DNA from: Chloroflexota bacterium | GTDB taxonomy: Bacteria > Chloroflexota > UBA6077 > CF-72 | Length of the DNA: 5,954 nucleotides | Direction of reading: 5' to 3' | Assembly (NCBI GenBank): GCA_019247135.1 | Contig: JAFAPL010000333.1 | Span: 1 to 5,954, forward strand | Shown: positions 1-5,779 of the stretch, piece by piece | How positions within the stretch are numbered: position 1 is the first letter of the stretch | Layout: the number at the start of each line of letters is the position of its first letter | Program-made: the position numbers and the translations under genes | Notes under the pieces: model-generated | The model's input: the letters and a program-made list of their open reading frames with translations, nothing else | What the model was told of the DNA's origin: nothing | Database searches by the model: none

Positions 1-1
1 C

Positions 2-406
2 AAAGCCGACCTGTGGTACTTGCGTCAGCACCCGGCAGCGCTCGACCTGCCGTTCAGGCCGGAGCTGGACCGCGTGGACCGCGACAACGCCATCGACGGC
101 TACTCGAGGGATGACCTGACGTCCGTTGAAGATGCGGCCTGGCGCGAAGCATTTTCTTCCACTTCTTCGACGCCCGCACGCTTGCCGGCTGCCGAGAGGC
201 GCGCGTGGTTGGACACGCTGCGCGGAGTGACGCTCGGCTCGGACGCGTTCTTGCCATTTCGCGACAACGTCGATCGCGCGGCCGCGAGCGGTGTGGAGTA
301 CATCGTCCAGCCCGGCGGTGGTATGCGCGAAGAACAGATCATCGCCGCCTGTGACGACTACGGCATCGCCATGGTCCGCACAGGCGTGCGGCTGTTCCAC
401 CACTGA
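2..406 (+). CDS. purH: AICAR formyltransferase (PurH/ATIC-type), C-terminal part, 5' truncated by window edge
   Basis: This is the last ~134 residues of the enzyme that transfers a formyl group from 10-formyl-tetrahydrofolate to AICAR late in de novo purine synthesis, in the cytosol. The frame is open from base 2 with no start, so the gene begins outside the window; the TTG at 20-22 is internal. It opens with KADLWYLRQHP, continues through DNAIDGY and a charged linker, then has the diagnostic SDAFLPFRDNVDRAAASGVE, the QPGGG loop, and ends TGVRLFHH before TGA at 404-406. The last ~60 residues match the conserved end of all AICAR transformylases. From memory, the KADLWYLRQHP...NAIDGY stretch resembles the human ATIC end more than the shorter E. 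coli PurH end. Whether an N-terminal IMP cyclohydrolase domain is fused cannot be seen. It converges on the peptidase gene to the right. Confidence 0.93.
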   Translation, partial: KADLWYLRQHPAALDLPFRPELDRVDRDNAIDGYSRDDLTSVEDAAWREAFSSTSSTPARLPAAERRAWLDTLRGVTLGSDAFLPFRDNVDRAAASGVEYIVQPGGGMREEQIIAACDDYGIAMVRTGVRLFHH

Positions 407-515
407 AGGAGTCAGCCGATCGCCACGGCCGCCGATCGGGGTCAAGGGGCGAAGGCCCTTGAAATCCTCTTTGGGGGAGTGGGTCGAACTCCGAACGCAG
501 CTGCGCCGCGTTCTC
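407..515. terminator. Convergent intergenic region with stacked inverted repeats, likely bidirectional terminator
   Basis: This 109-base gap lies between two genes whose 3' ends face each other. It holds four inverted repeats in a row: CCGATCG (416-422) with CGATCGG (433-439), loop 10; TCAAGGG (442-448) with CCCTTGA (456-462), loop 7; GGAGT (476-480) with ACTCC (488-492), loop 7; and the perfect palindrome CGCAGCTGCG (496-505). The second is the best terminator candidate. On the plus strand it is followed by a weak T-containing stretch (AATCCTCTTT), not a clean U-tract. Position and symmetry suggest termination of both transcripts, but factor-independent termination is unproven from sequence. 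Confidence 0.5.
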
Positions 516-2528
516 CTAAGGCATATATCGGTCGAACCAGCCGACGATGCGCTCCAGGCGCTCGATTCTTCGGTCCGGGCGGCCGCTGCGGCTCAGGTTG
601 TGGCTCTCCTCGGGAAAACGGATGAACTCCGTTTCGACCTTGCCCAGCCGGCGCAGCTGAATGAACAACTGCTCGGCCTGCTCGATCGGGCACCGCAGAT
701 CGCCCTCACTGTGCATGATCAACAGCGGCGTCCGCATGTTCGGCGCGTACGTCAGCGGCGACCGCTCGCGGTACAGCGCCTCCCGCTCGTACACGGGACC
801 ACCCAGGATGTAATCGCCGAACGACGGCCCGATATCCGACGTGCCGTAGAACGACTGGAAGTTGTAGCAGCCGCGCTGCGAAACCGCCGCCCGAAATCGC
901 GTCGTATGGCCAACGAGCCACGCCGTCATGAATCCGCCGTATGAGCCACCGGTGACGCCAGTGCGCGCCGCATCCACCCAGCGCATTCGCGTGACCTCGT
1001 CGACGGCAGCCATGCAGTCGTCAGCGTCCTGGTTGCCCCAATCCGCGAAGATGCGCGCGGTGAACGCCTCGCCATAGCCCTTGCTGCCGCGCGGATTCGT
1101 ATACAGAACGGCGTACCCTCGCGCGGCCAGCACCTGGAACTCGTGCATAAAGGTCGAGGCATACATGGTCTCTGGTCCGCCGTGGACCTCCAGAACGAGC
1201 GGCCACTTTTTGCGTTCGTTGAAGCCGGGCGGCTTCATGAGCCATCCATGAACGGTCTGACTATCGCTACTAGTCGTCTGGAACGGCTCGACACGCGCAA
1301 GCTCGATCTCGTTCAACACCGCGGTGTTTTCATTCGACAGCTGGCGTTCGACCCCGTTTTCAACCGCAAATACTTCGTACGGCTGTGTCGGATCGGACAC
1401 GAGACACGCCAGCCGCTCTGCGTCGGCGGATGCACTGAATGCCCCGATCTCACGCTCACCACCGACAACAACCGCCGGCTCCGCCTCGCCATCGCGGAAC
1501 AGTCCTACTGAGACGCAGCCCTCGCGCGAGAACAGCGTCAGCAGCCCGCTGCCATCAGCCAGCCAACGCGGTGTCTGCGGGGCACCCGGATCTCGCATGT
1601 CCGACAACGCGTTGTTCTCAACGTCGTAGTCGAACTGGCCCGAGATCGAACGGTCTTGCCCGGTCGAGAGATCGAGGTGACGCAGCTCCGTTCGCGCGCC
1701 GTACGTGTACCCCCGCTCATGCCCGAGATATGCGAGCGAGCGCCCGTCTGGCGCAAACGTTGGCAGCCCAGCCTGCCCCTTGTGCGCTGTGAGGCGGCGC
1801 GCGCGGCCGCCGCTCGCTTGCACGAGCCAGATGTCGGAGAGAACACTCACGTCTCGGTCTCGCTCGCGGGAGGAGACGAAGGCGACCTGCGTGCCGGCGG
1901 GAGACCAGGCCGGGTCGGAATCGTCCCAGTCGCCATCGGTGATCTGTTTCGGCTCGCTGCCGGGGACCACCACGAAGATATGCCGACGGATGGCCTCGAG
2001 GAAGCCTTCGCCGTCCGCCTTGTGGCGCATTCTCACGATCACTTTGACCCGTGGCGGCTTACCTTTCTCGTCGCTCTGACCTTCCTGTTCAGCGATGGCC
2101 GGTACGTCACAGCGCGCCGAAAACACGATGCGCTCGGCATCAGGGCTCCACACCGGGACACCCGCGCCGCGCTTCAGACTCGTGAGTTGGCGCGGGTCGC
2201 CGCCGCTGAGCGGCAGCAGGTACAGCTGAGAGCGATCGCCGTCGCGGTCGGACAGAAAGGCCAGCGAGCATCCGTCTGGCGACCACCGCGGCGAACCATC
2301 ACGGTGTTTGCCGCTGGTCAGTGCCCGCGGCGGGCTGGAGCCGTCGAACGGGACGAGCATCAGCTGCGACCGGTACCGGGTGTGGTCCTCCGGGTCCACC
2401 CAGGCGACCACGTACACAACCCGTGACCCATCTGGACTGATCTGCGGATCAGAGACGAACCGCAGCCTGTAGAGGTCCTCCGAAGACATCACCCGCCGGC
2501 GGCCGCCGCGGCCTCGACGCTCACTCAT
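516..2528 (-). CDS. S9 family (prolyl oligopeptidase / acylaminoacyl-peptidase-like, S9C) serine peptidase
   Basis: A 670-residue enzyme predicted to cleave short peptides or acyl-amino acids from peptide N-termini. It has no signal peptide or membrane segment, so it is probably cytosolic. Residues ~20-400 form a beta-propeller with PD40-type blades: ISPDG near 30, WSPDG near 82, WSPDA near 127, WSPAG near 208, FAPDG near 258, and weaker ones near 324 and 367. From ~420 follows the alpha/beta-hydrolase domain: HGGP oxyanion loop (449-452), NPRGSKGYG (478-486), nucleophile Ser529 in GGSYGG, Asp610 in EGDLRCP and His643 in EESHNLS. The triad is intact and length is normal for the family. ATG at 2528 was chosen because a TACGCT -10-like element sits 6 bases upstream on this strand. 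Alternatives are GTG at 2555 (679 aa) and ATG at 2489, where family similarity (SSEDLYRLRFVSDP) begins; the intervening residues are Arg/Gly-rich. The stop is TAG at 516-518. Specificity cannot be told from sequence. Confidence 0.93.
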   Translation of the reverse strand: MSERRGRGGRRRVMSSEDLYRLRFVSDPQISPDGSRVVYVVAWVDPEDHTRYRSQLMLVPFDGSSPPRALTSGKHRDGSPRWSPDGCSLAFLSDRDGDRSQLYLLPLSGGDPRQLTSLKRGAGVPVWSPDAERIVFSARCDVPAIAEQEGQSDEKGKPPRVKVIVRMRHKADGEGFLEAIRRHIFVVVPGSEPKQITDGDWDDSDPAWSPAGTQVAFVSSRERDRDVSVLSDIWLVQASGGRARRLTAHKGQAGLPTFAPDGRSLAYLGHERGYTYGARTELRHLDLSTGQDRSISGQFDYDVENNALSDMRDPGAPQTPRWLADGSGLLTLFSREGCVSVGLFRDGEAEPAVVVGGEREIGAFSASADAERLACLVSDPTQPYEVFAVENGVERQLSNENTAVLNEIELARVEPFQTTSSDSQTVHGWLMKPPGFNERKKWPLVLEVHGGPETMYASTFMHEFQVLAARGYAVLYTNPRGSKGYGEAFTARIFADWGNQDADDCMAAVDEVTRMRWVDAARTGVTGGSYGGFMTAWLVGHTTRFRAAVSQRGCYNFQSFYGTSDIGPSFGDYILGGPVYEREALYRERSPLTYAPNMRTPLLIMHSEGDLRCPIEQAEQLFIQLRRLGKVETEFIRFPEESHNLSRSGRPDRRIERLERIVGWFDRYMP

Positions 2529-2534
2529 GCCGCC

Positions 2535-2540
2535 AGCGTA
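2535..2540 (-). promoter_or_regulatory. Candidate -10 element (TACGCT) for the S9 peptidase gene
   Basis: Read on the minus strand, TACGCT fits the TANNNT pattern of bacterial -10 boxes and lies 6 bases before the ATG at 2528. Transcription would then start at or next to the start codon, giving a leaderless mRNA. This agrees with the lack of a convincing Shine-Dalgarno sequence before this ATG. No clear -35 hexamer is visible, as is common at such promoters. A six-base match alone is weak; the mirrored copy serving the divergent gene strengthens it. Confidence 0.42.
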
Positions 2541-2569
2541 CCCGGACCCGTGCACGCGAGCGCTCCAGC

Positions 2570-2575
2570 TACGCT
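2570..2575 (+). promoter_or_regulatory. Candidate -10 element (TACGCT) for the glycosyltransferase operon
   Basis: An identical TACGCT hexamer on the plus strand, 7 bases (GTCCGCC) before the GTG at 2583. The spacing again places transcription initiation at the start codon, so the operon's first mRNA may be leaderless. No Shine-Dalgarno sequence precedes GTG 2583, and no good -35 box is visible. If real, this element decides for the 2583 start over the GTG at 2550, which lies upstream of the proposed transcript start. Confidence 0.42.
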
Positions 2576-2582
2576 GTCCGCC

Positions 2583-3998
2583 GTGCGCCTGCTCGCAGTC
2601 GGGATTGCCACGGCTCTGACCTACGCGCTCTGGGTCGCCTGGGTACCGCTGATCCCAGGCAACCTGTACATCCCACTTCTCGACCTGGGAAAGATCACCG
2701 GCTACACGCCCCAGGCGGCAGCACTGTATCTGGCGCTCGTGGTCGCTCTCTACGCGCTGTACACGCTCGGCTACCGCAACGCGCGGCAGGCCTCATTGAA
2801 AATGTCCCTGGCCCTGGCAGCTATTTTCTGCGCCGCGCTGCTGTTCGCGTACCCGGCGACCGCCGTCGACGTGTTTTCGTATGTCGCTGACGGGCGTCTG
2901 CTCGTCGACCACAGCGTCAACCCCTTCGTCAGTTCACCCAACCAGTATCCGACCGACCCGATCGTCAGGTATCTCGCCTATCCAGGTGAGCCCTCTCAAT
3001 ACGGACCGCTCTGGGCGCTGGTGAGCGGCGGCATCGCACTGTTGGCGCGGGGTGACCTGCTCGTCGAGGTCGTGCTGTACAAACTGGTGGGCGCGCTCGC
3101 ACATCTCGCCTCTGGCGTGCTCGTGTATCACATCGCGCTACGACTCGCGCACAGCGAACAGCGCGCCAGAGCGAGCGCTTTGCTTTTTCTCTGGAACCCG
3201 TTGCTGCTGTGGGAGATGGTCGGCAACGCCCACAACGACGGCCTGATGATGCTCGGCGGTCTGGCGGCCGCGTGGCTGCTGGTCACCAACCGCGACATCC
3301 TCGTCCTTCCGGCGTTAGTCGCCGGCGCGCTAGTGAAACTGCCCGTCATCGCGGTTTGGCCGCTGTTCTTCATCACCCTGTTTCGACGCAAGCCTGCCGC
3401 TGCCATTGAAGGCGCGCTCATGGCGGGCGTTCTGGCCATCGGCGTGTACCGACCGTTCTGGGTCGGTCCCGAAACGCTCACCGCGCTCGGCCGGAGCGAG
3501 CTGTTTACTGCCTCCTTCGGCAGCGTCGTGCGCCTGGGCCTCGCACCGGTCACCGGCGTCGAGCAGGCGACCTTCGTTGCGCGCACGCTGTCGATGACGG
3601 TCTTTGCCGTGGCCGCGGTCCTTGCGCTGCTGGTCAGCGCGAGAGCACACGCGTGCGCCACGGTCTTGCAGCTTGGCTACGCAACGCTGCTGACTGCCGT
3701 GCTGTTCGGAACGACCTGGTTCCAGGCCTGGTATGTCGTCTGGCCGTTCGCGTTTGCCGCGCCAGTACCCGATCGCCGCAGACATTGGGAAGTGGCGCTG
3801 CTCAGTCTGGGCGGACTGCTGCAGTATTTCGTCTTCATTTATCTATGGGTCATGGGCATGTGGCCGCTGTACGAGAACATCGGCGTGCAGGCGGCCGCCT
3901 ACGCCGCACTCGTCGGACCGCTTCTTTTGGGCAGCCTGGCGTACGCTAGGTTCCACGCGATGAGGGAGCCTGACGAACAGACATGCAGACCCAGTTGA
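2583..3998 (+). CDS. Polytopic GT-C fold glycosyltransferase, MptA/MptB-like (polyprenol-phosphate-mannose dependent type)
   Basis: A 471-residue integral membrane protein with roughly eleven to thirteen hydrophobic helices along its whole length. It resembles GT-C enzymes of the GT87 / alpha-1,6-mannosyltransferase (MptA/MptB) group, which use polyprenyl-phosphate sugars outside the membrane to extend lipoglycans or polysaccharides. Supporting motifs are an acidic first outer loop DVFSYVADGR (96-105), then NPFV and SQYGPLW (near 113 and 138-144), and LWNPLLLWEMVGNAHNDG with the HND triplet at 217-219. Acceptor and sugar cannot be told. The GTG at 2583 was preferred because of the TACGCT element just upstream; an in-frame GTG at 2550 would add 11 residues (482 aa). 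The 3' end overlaps the next gene by 16 bases, which implies co-transcription and probably coupled translation. It is divergent from the peptidase gene. Family-level call is good; exact function is inference. Confidence 0.8.
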   Translation: MRLLAVGIATALTYALWVAWVPLIPGNLYIPLLDLGKITGYTPQAAALYLALVVALYALYTLGYRNARQASLKMSLALAAIFCAALLFAYPATAVDVFSYVADGRLLVDHSVNPFVSSPNQYPTDPIVRYLAYPGEPSQYGPLWALVSGGIALLARGDLLVEVVLYKLVGALAHLASGVLVYHIALRLAHSEQRARASALLFLWNPLLLWEMVGNAHNDGLMMLGGLAAAWLLVTNRDILVLPALVAGALVKLPVIAVWPLFFITLFRRKPAAAIEGALMAGVLAIGVYRPFWVGPETLTALGRSELFTASFGSVVRLGLAPVTGVEQATFVARTLSMTVFAVAAVLALLVSARAHACATVLQLGYATLLTAVLFGTTWFQAWYVVWPFAFAAPVPDRRRHWEVALLSLGGLLQYFVFIYLWVMGMWPLYENIGVQAAAYAALVGPLLLGSLAYARFHAMREPDEQTCRPS

Positions 3999-4957
3999 GG
4001 ACACCCGTACCCGCGGCGCGTCCGCGACACCCGGACACCTTCGTTTTCTTCGACGGCGAGGTCGTGCCGTATCACGATGTGCACCTCGGGCCGATGACGC
4101 ACGCCCTCCACTATGGAACCGGCTGCTTCGAAGGCATTCGGGCGTATTGGAACGCGCAGCAGGAACAGCTCTACATTCTCCAGGCCGACGCCCACTACCT
4201 GCGCCTGCGGCGGTCGGCGGCCATCCTGCGGCTCTCGTTGCCGTACTCGACCGAGGAGCTCGTGGACATGACGCTCGATCTGCTGCGTCGCAACGATGCG
4301 CGGACCGATACGTACATCCGCCCACTCGTGTTCGTATCGGCCGAGGAGATCGGCGTCCGACTGCACGGTCTCCAACAGAGCTTCCTTATTTACACAGCGC
4401 CGATGGGTGAATACATCGCGCTGGAGGGTGGCATCCGCTGCATGACCAGCACCTGGCGGCGGATTCCGGATGCCGCAATGCCCGCGCGAGCGAAGGTCAC
4501 GGGTTCCTACGTCAACTCCGCCCTGGCCAAGACGGAGGCCATGGAGAACGGCTACGACGAGGCCATCATGCTGACCATTGACGGCCACATCAGCGAGGGC
4601 TCGGCCGAAAACCTGTTCATGCTGCGCGATGGCGTGTTTGTCACGCCACCGGTGACAGAAGACATCCTGGAGGGCATCACCCGCGGGCTGCTGGCCGAGC
4701 TGATCCAGAAGGAGCTCGGCTTACCGGTCGTCGAGCGGAGCATCGATCGGACTGAGCTGTACGCGTGCGACGAGCTGCTGTTGTGCGGAACGGGCGCGCA
4801 GGTTTCACCTGTGGTCGAGGTCGATCGGCGCGCGGTTGGTGACGGTCGCGTGGGCACGAGGACGCGTGCGCTCCAGGAGACCTACTTCAAGGCAGTCCGC
4901 GGCGCGGAACCGCGGTATCGGAGTTGGCTAACTCCCGTCTACGGAGGCGAACGGTGA
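3983..4957 (+). CDS. ilvE: Branched-chain amino acid aminotransferase (fold-type IV PLP enzyme)
   Basis: A 324-residue cytosolic PLP enzyme predicted to exchange amino groups between leucine, isoleucine or valine and 2-oxoglutarate, the last step of their synthesis or first of breakdown. Class IV features appear in order: FVFFDGEVVPY (21-30), HYGTGCFEGIRAYW (43-56), YIRPLVF (111-117), ARAKVTGSYVNSALAKTEA (168-186) with the Schiff-base lysine expected at Lys171 by comparison with E. coli IlvE Lys159, YDEA with cofactor-binding Glu193, SEGSAENLF (204-212), TPPVTEDILEGITR (221-234) and CGTGAQVSPVVEVD (268-281). The FEGIRAYW and SEGSAENLF motifs favour a branched-chain enzyme over D-amino-acid transaminase or aminodeoxychorismate lyase. 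The ATG at 3983 lies inside the upstream glycosyltransferase gene (16-base overlap). A purine-rich GAGGGAG at 3962-3968 is rather far upstream, so translational coupling is likely. The stop overlaps the next gene's start (GTGA). Confidence 0.92.
   Translation: MQTQLRTPVPAARPRHPDTFVFFDGEVVPYHDVHLGPMTHALHYGTGCFEGIRAYWNAQQEQLYILQADAHYLRLRRSAAILRLSLPYSTEELVDMTLDLLRRNDARTDTYIRPLVFVSAEEIGVRLHGLQQSFLIYTAPMGEYIALEGGIRCMTSTWRRIPDAAMPARAKVTGSYVNSALAKTEAMENGYDEAIMLTIDGHISEGSAENLFMLRDGVFVTPPVTEDILEGITRGLLAELIQKELGLPVVERSIDRTELYACDELLLCGTGAQVSPVVEVDRRAVGDGRVGTRTRALQETYFKAVRGAEPRYRSWLTPVYGGER
4943..4948 (+). promoter_or_regulatory. Shine-Dalgarno sequence (GGAGGC) for the DUF4232 gene
   Basis: GGAGGC lies 5 bases before the GTG at 4954. 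It is the strongest ribosome-binding site in the window and fixes the start of the secreted protein at 4954 rather than the upstream in-frame TTG at 4924. It sits inside the last codons of the aminotransferase gene, as expected for an internal operon gene. Confidence 0.8.
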
Positions 4958-5532
4958 AATCGGTAACGCTTCGGGTCGTGTGTGGTCTATGCATGATTCT
5001 GGTGACTGCGGTCGATGCGTTTGCGCAGCCGGTCTCGCCACCAGTGCAGTTGCCACAGGCGCCGCCTCCTCCAGTCGCGGCACCTCCTCCAGCCACGGCA
5101 ACGCCGTGTACTGCGCTCCAGCTCTCGGCGAGCTTCGTGTCGAGTGAGGGCGCGGCGGGCACGATCCTCGACACCTTGCAGCTGACGAACACATCCAGCG
5201 TCACGTGCACGGTTCAGGGCTTCGTGACGCTGCACATGATCGACGCGGGTGGTATCAACGTGACGACTCGAGATGTCCCAGGTGGCGGCATTCTCAATCG
5301 ACCGCCTGATCCTGATCCGATTGCGCTCGCTCCGGGTCAGTCGTCGCCATTTGGCGTCGCCTGGTCAGATGTGCCGGTCGGCAATGAGACGACGTGCCCC
5401 GCGGCGGCGATGCTGGCGGTAACTCCACCAGGCGGCTTCACCGAACTGTCGGTGCCGGTGGATCTCGCGCCCTGTGGTGGAGGCACGGTCAACGTCGGCG
5501 CCCTCCGCGCGCCTGGCGAGTCCGTCCTGTAG
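4954..5532 (+). CDS. Secreted DUF4232 domain protein with proline-rich linker
   Basis: A 192-residue exported protein of unknown function. Residues 1-25 form a Sec signal peptide (Lys2, Arg7, hydrophobic core, likely cleavage after AFA at 25 residues or so, before QPVSPP). There is no lipobox at the end of the core, so a lipoprotein is unlikely. Residues ~26-51 are a Pro/Ala linker. Residues 52-192 match the DUF4232 pattern: Cys52 opening, GAAGTILDTLQLTNTSSVTC with Cys85, DAGG, LAPGQSS, W-rich strand before Cys148, LAVTPPGG, and Cys174 in PCGGG. The four cysteines could form two disulphides outside the cell. The GTG start is set by a good Shine-Dalgarno sequence and overlaps the aminotransferase stop as GTGA; the stop is TAG at 5530-5532. 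Being last in the operon with a membrane glycosyltransferase hints at an envelope role, but nothing in the sequence gives an activity. Confidence 0.85.
   Translation: MKSVTLRVVCGLCMILVTAVDAFAQPVSPPVQLPQAPPPPVAAPPPATATPCTALQLSASFVSSEGAAGTILDTLQLTNTSSVTCTVQGFVTLHMIDAGGINVTTRDVPGGGILNRPPDPDPIALAPGQSSPFGVAWSDVPVGNETTCPAAAMLAVTPPGGFTELSVPVDLAPCGGGTVNVGALRAPGESVL
5065..5100 (+). repeat. Two-copy 18-bp tandem repeat in the proline-rich linker
   Basis: CCTCCTCCAGTCGCGGCA (5065-5082) is followed directly by CCTCCTCCAGCCACGGCA (5083-5100), with two mismatches. The unit is in frame and encodes PPPVAA then PPPATA, residues 38-49 of the secreted protein. It lies between the signal peptide and the folded domain, so copy-number changes would alter spacer length without breaking the domain. 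Confidence 0.8.
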
Positions 5533-5535
5533 CGT

Positions 5536-5554
5536 TCGAGCTGGCTGCGCTCGA
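5536..5554 (+). terminator. Possible terminator hairpin after the glycosyltransferase-aminotransferase-DUF4232 operon
   Basis: TCGAGC (5536-5541) and GCTCGA (5549-5554) form a perfect 6-bp stem with a 7-base loop, starting 3 bases after the TAG stop. There is no T-tract behind it, so it may stabilise the mRNA end or work with Rho rather than terminate by itself. Confidence 0.35.
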
Positions 5555-5764
5555 TGGTTGCCGAACTGATGCGTAGACCAGCGCGTGCATTCAAACCGCC
5601 TTCGAGGGCGCCCTGCTCGACCAGAGCTAGATGCGCGAGCGAGTGACGCCTGGACGGCGAACCATCAGGTCGTATCCAGGCCACTCAGCTAGTAGGCGCC
5701 TTCCGAGTGCCACCGAGCCACGAAGCAGCGCGGGGGGGCTTGTATTCCAGTCCTCAGCAGTAAA

Positions 5765-5776
5765 CGGTGCGCACCG
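5765..5776 (-). terminator. Possible short terminator after the TetR-type gene
   Basis: The perfect 12-base palindrome CGGTGCGCACCG begins 3 bases beyond the regulator's stop codon and, read on the minus strand, is followed by TTTACT. It can fold as a 4-bp stem with a GCGC loop, which is weak for a terminator. It could equally be a protein-binding palindrome. Confidence 0.3.
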
Positions 5777-5779
5777 GAG

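Larger units (their letters stand above)
5533..5779. other. Non-coding region between convergent DUF4232 and TetR-type genes
   Basis: I see no credible gene in these 247 bases; the short open frames on both strands have no family resemblance or ribosome-binding site. The region holds inverted repeats (TCGAGC/GCTCGA at 5536-5554; TCGAG/CTCGA at 5602-5620 around GGGCGCCC; CGGTGCGCACCG at 5765-5776), a run of seven G at 5732-5738, and CACCGAGCCACG at 5711-5722, a near copy of the sequence at 5781-5792 in the regulator's last codons. Confidence 0.6.

Noticed and set aside
291..944. Plus-strand open frame of 217 codons starting inside purH and running over the peptidase 3' end
   Set aside because: It crosses the purH end in another frame and runs antisense to the catalytic domain; no family resemblance.
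1656..2426. Long plus-strand open frame (256 codons) opposite the peptidase gene
   Set aside because: It lies antisense to the conserved beta-propeller, has Arg/Ala-rich composition typical of high-GC shadow frames, and has no recognisable domain.
3899..4588. Minus-strand open frame of 229 codons opposite the aminotransferase
   Set aside because: Fully antisense to conserved aminotransferase motifs; shadow of GC-rich codon use.
4924..4953. Upstream TTG start giving a 10-residue longer DUF4232 protein
   Set aside because: It has no ribosome-binding site, would put an Arg-rich stretch ahead of a normal signal peptide, and the GGAGGC-GTG pair at 4943-4956 is far better.
5581..5637. tRNA-like minus-strand pattern (TAGCTC...GAGC then GGTTTGAATGC)
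   Set aside because: The D-arm and T-loop look suggestive, but the span is about 57 bases, the anticodon stem does not pair, the T-stem mismatches and the D-loop is too short. At most a chance resemblance or a remnant.
5732..5738. Run of seven G
   Set aside because: Possible sequencing or slippage hotspot, but it lies outside any gene and has no partner motif indicating phase variation.
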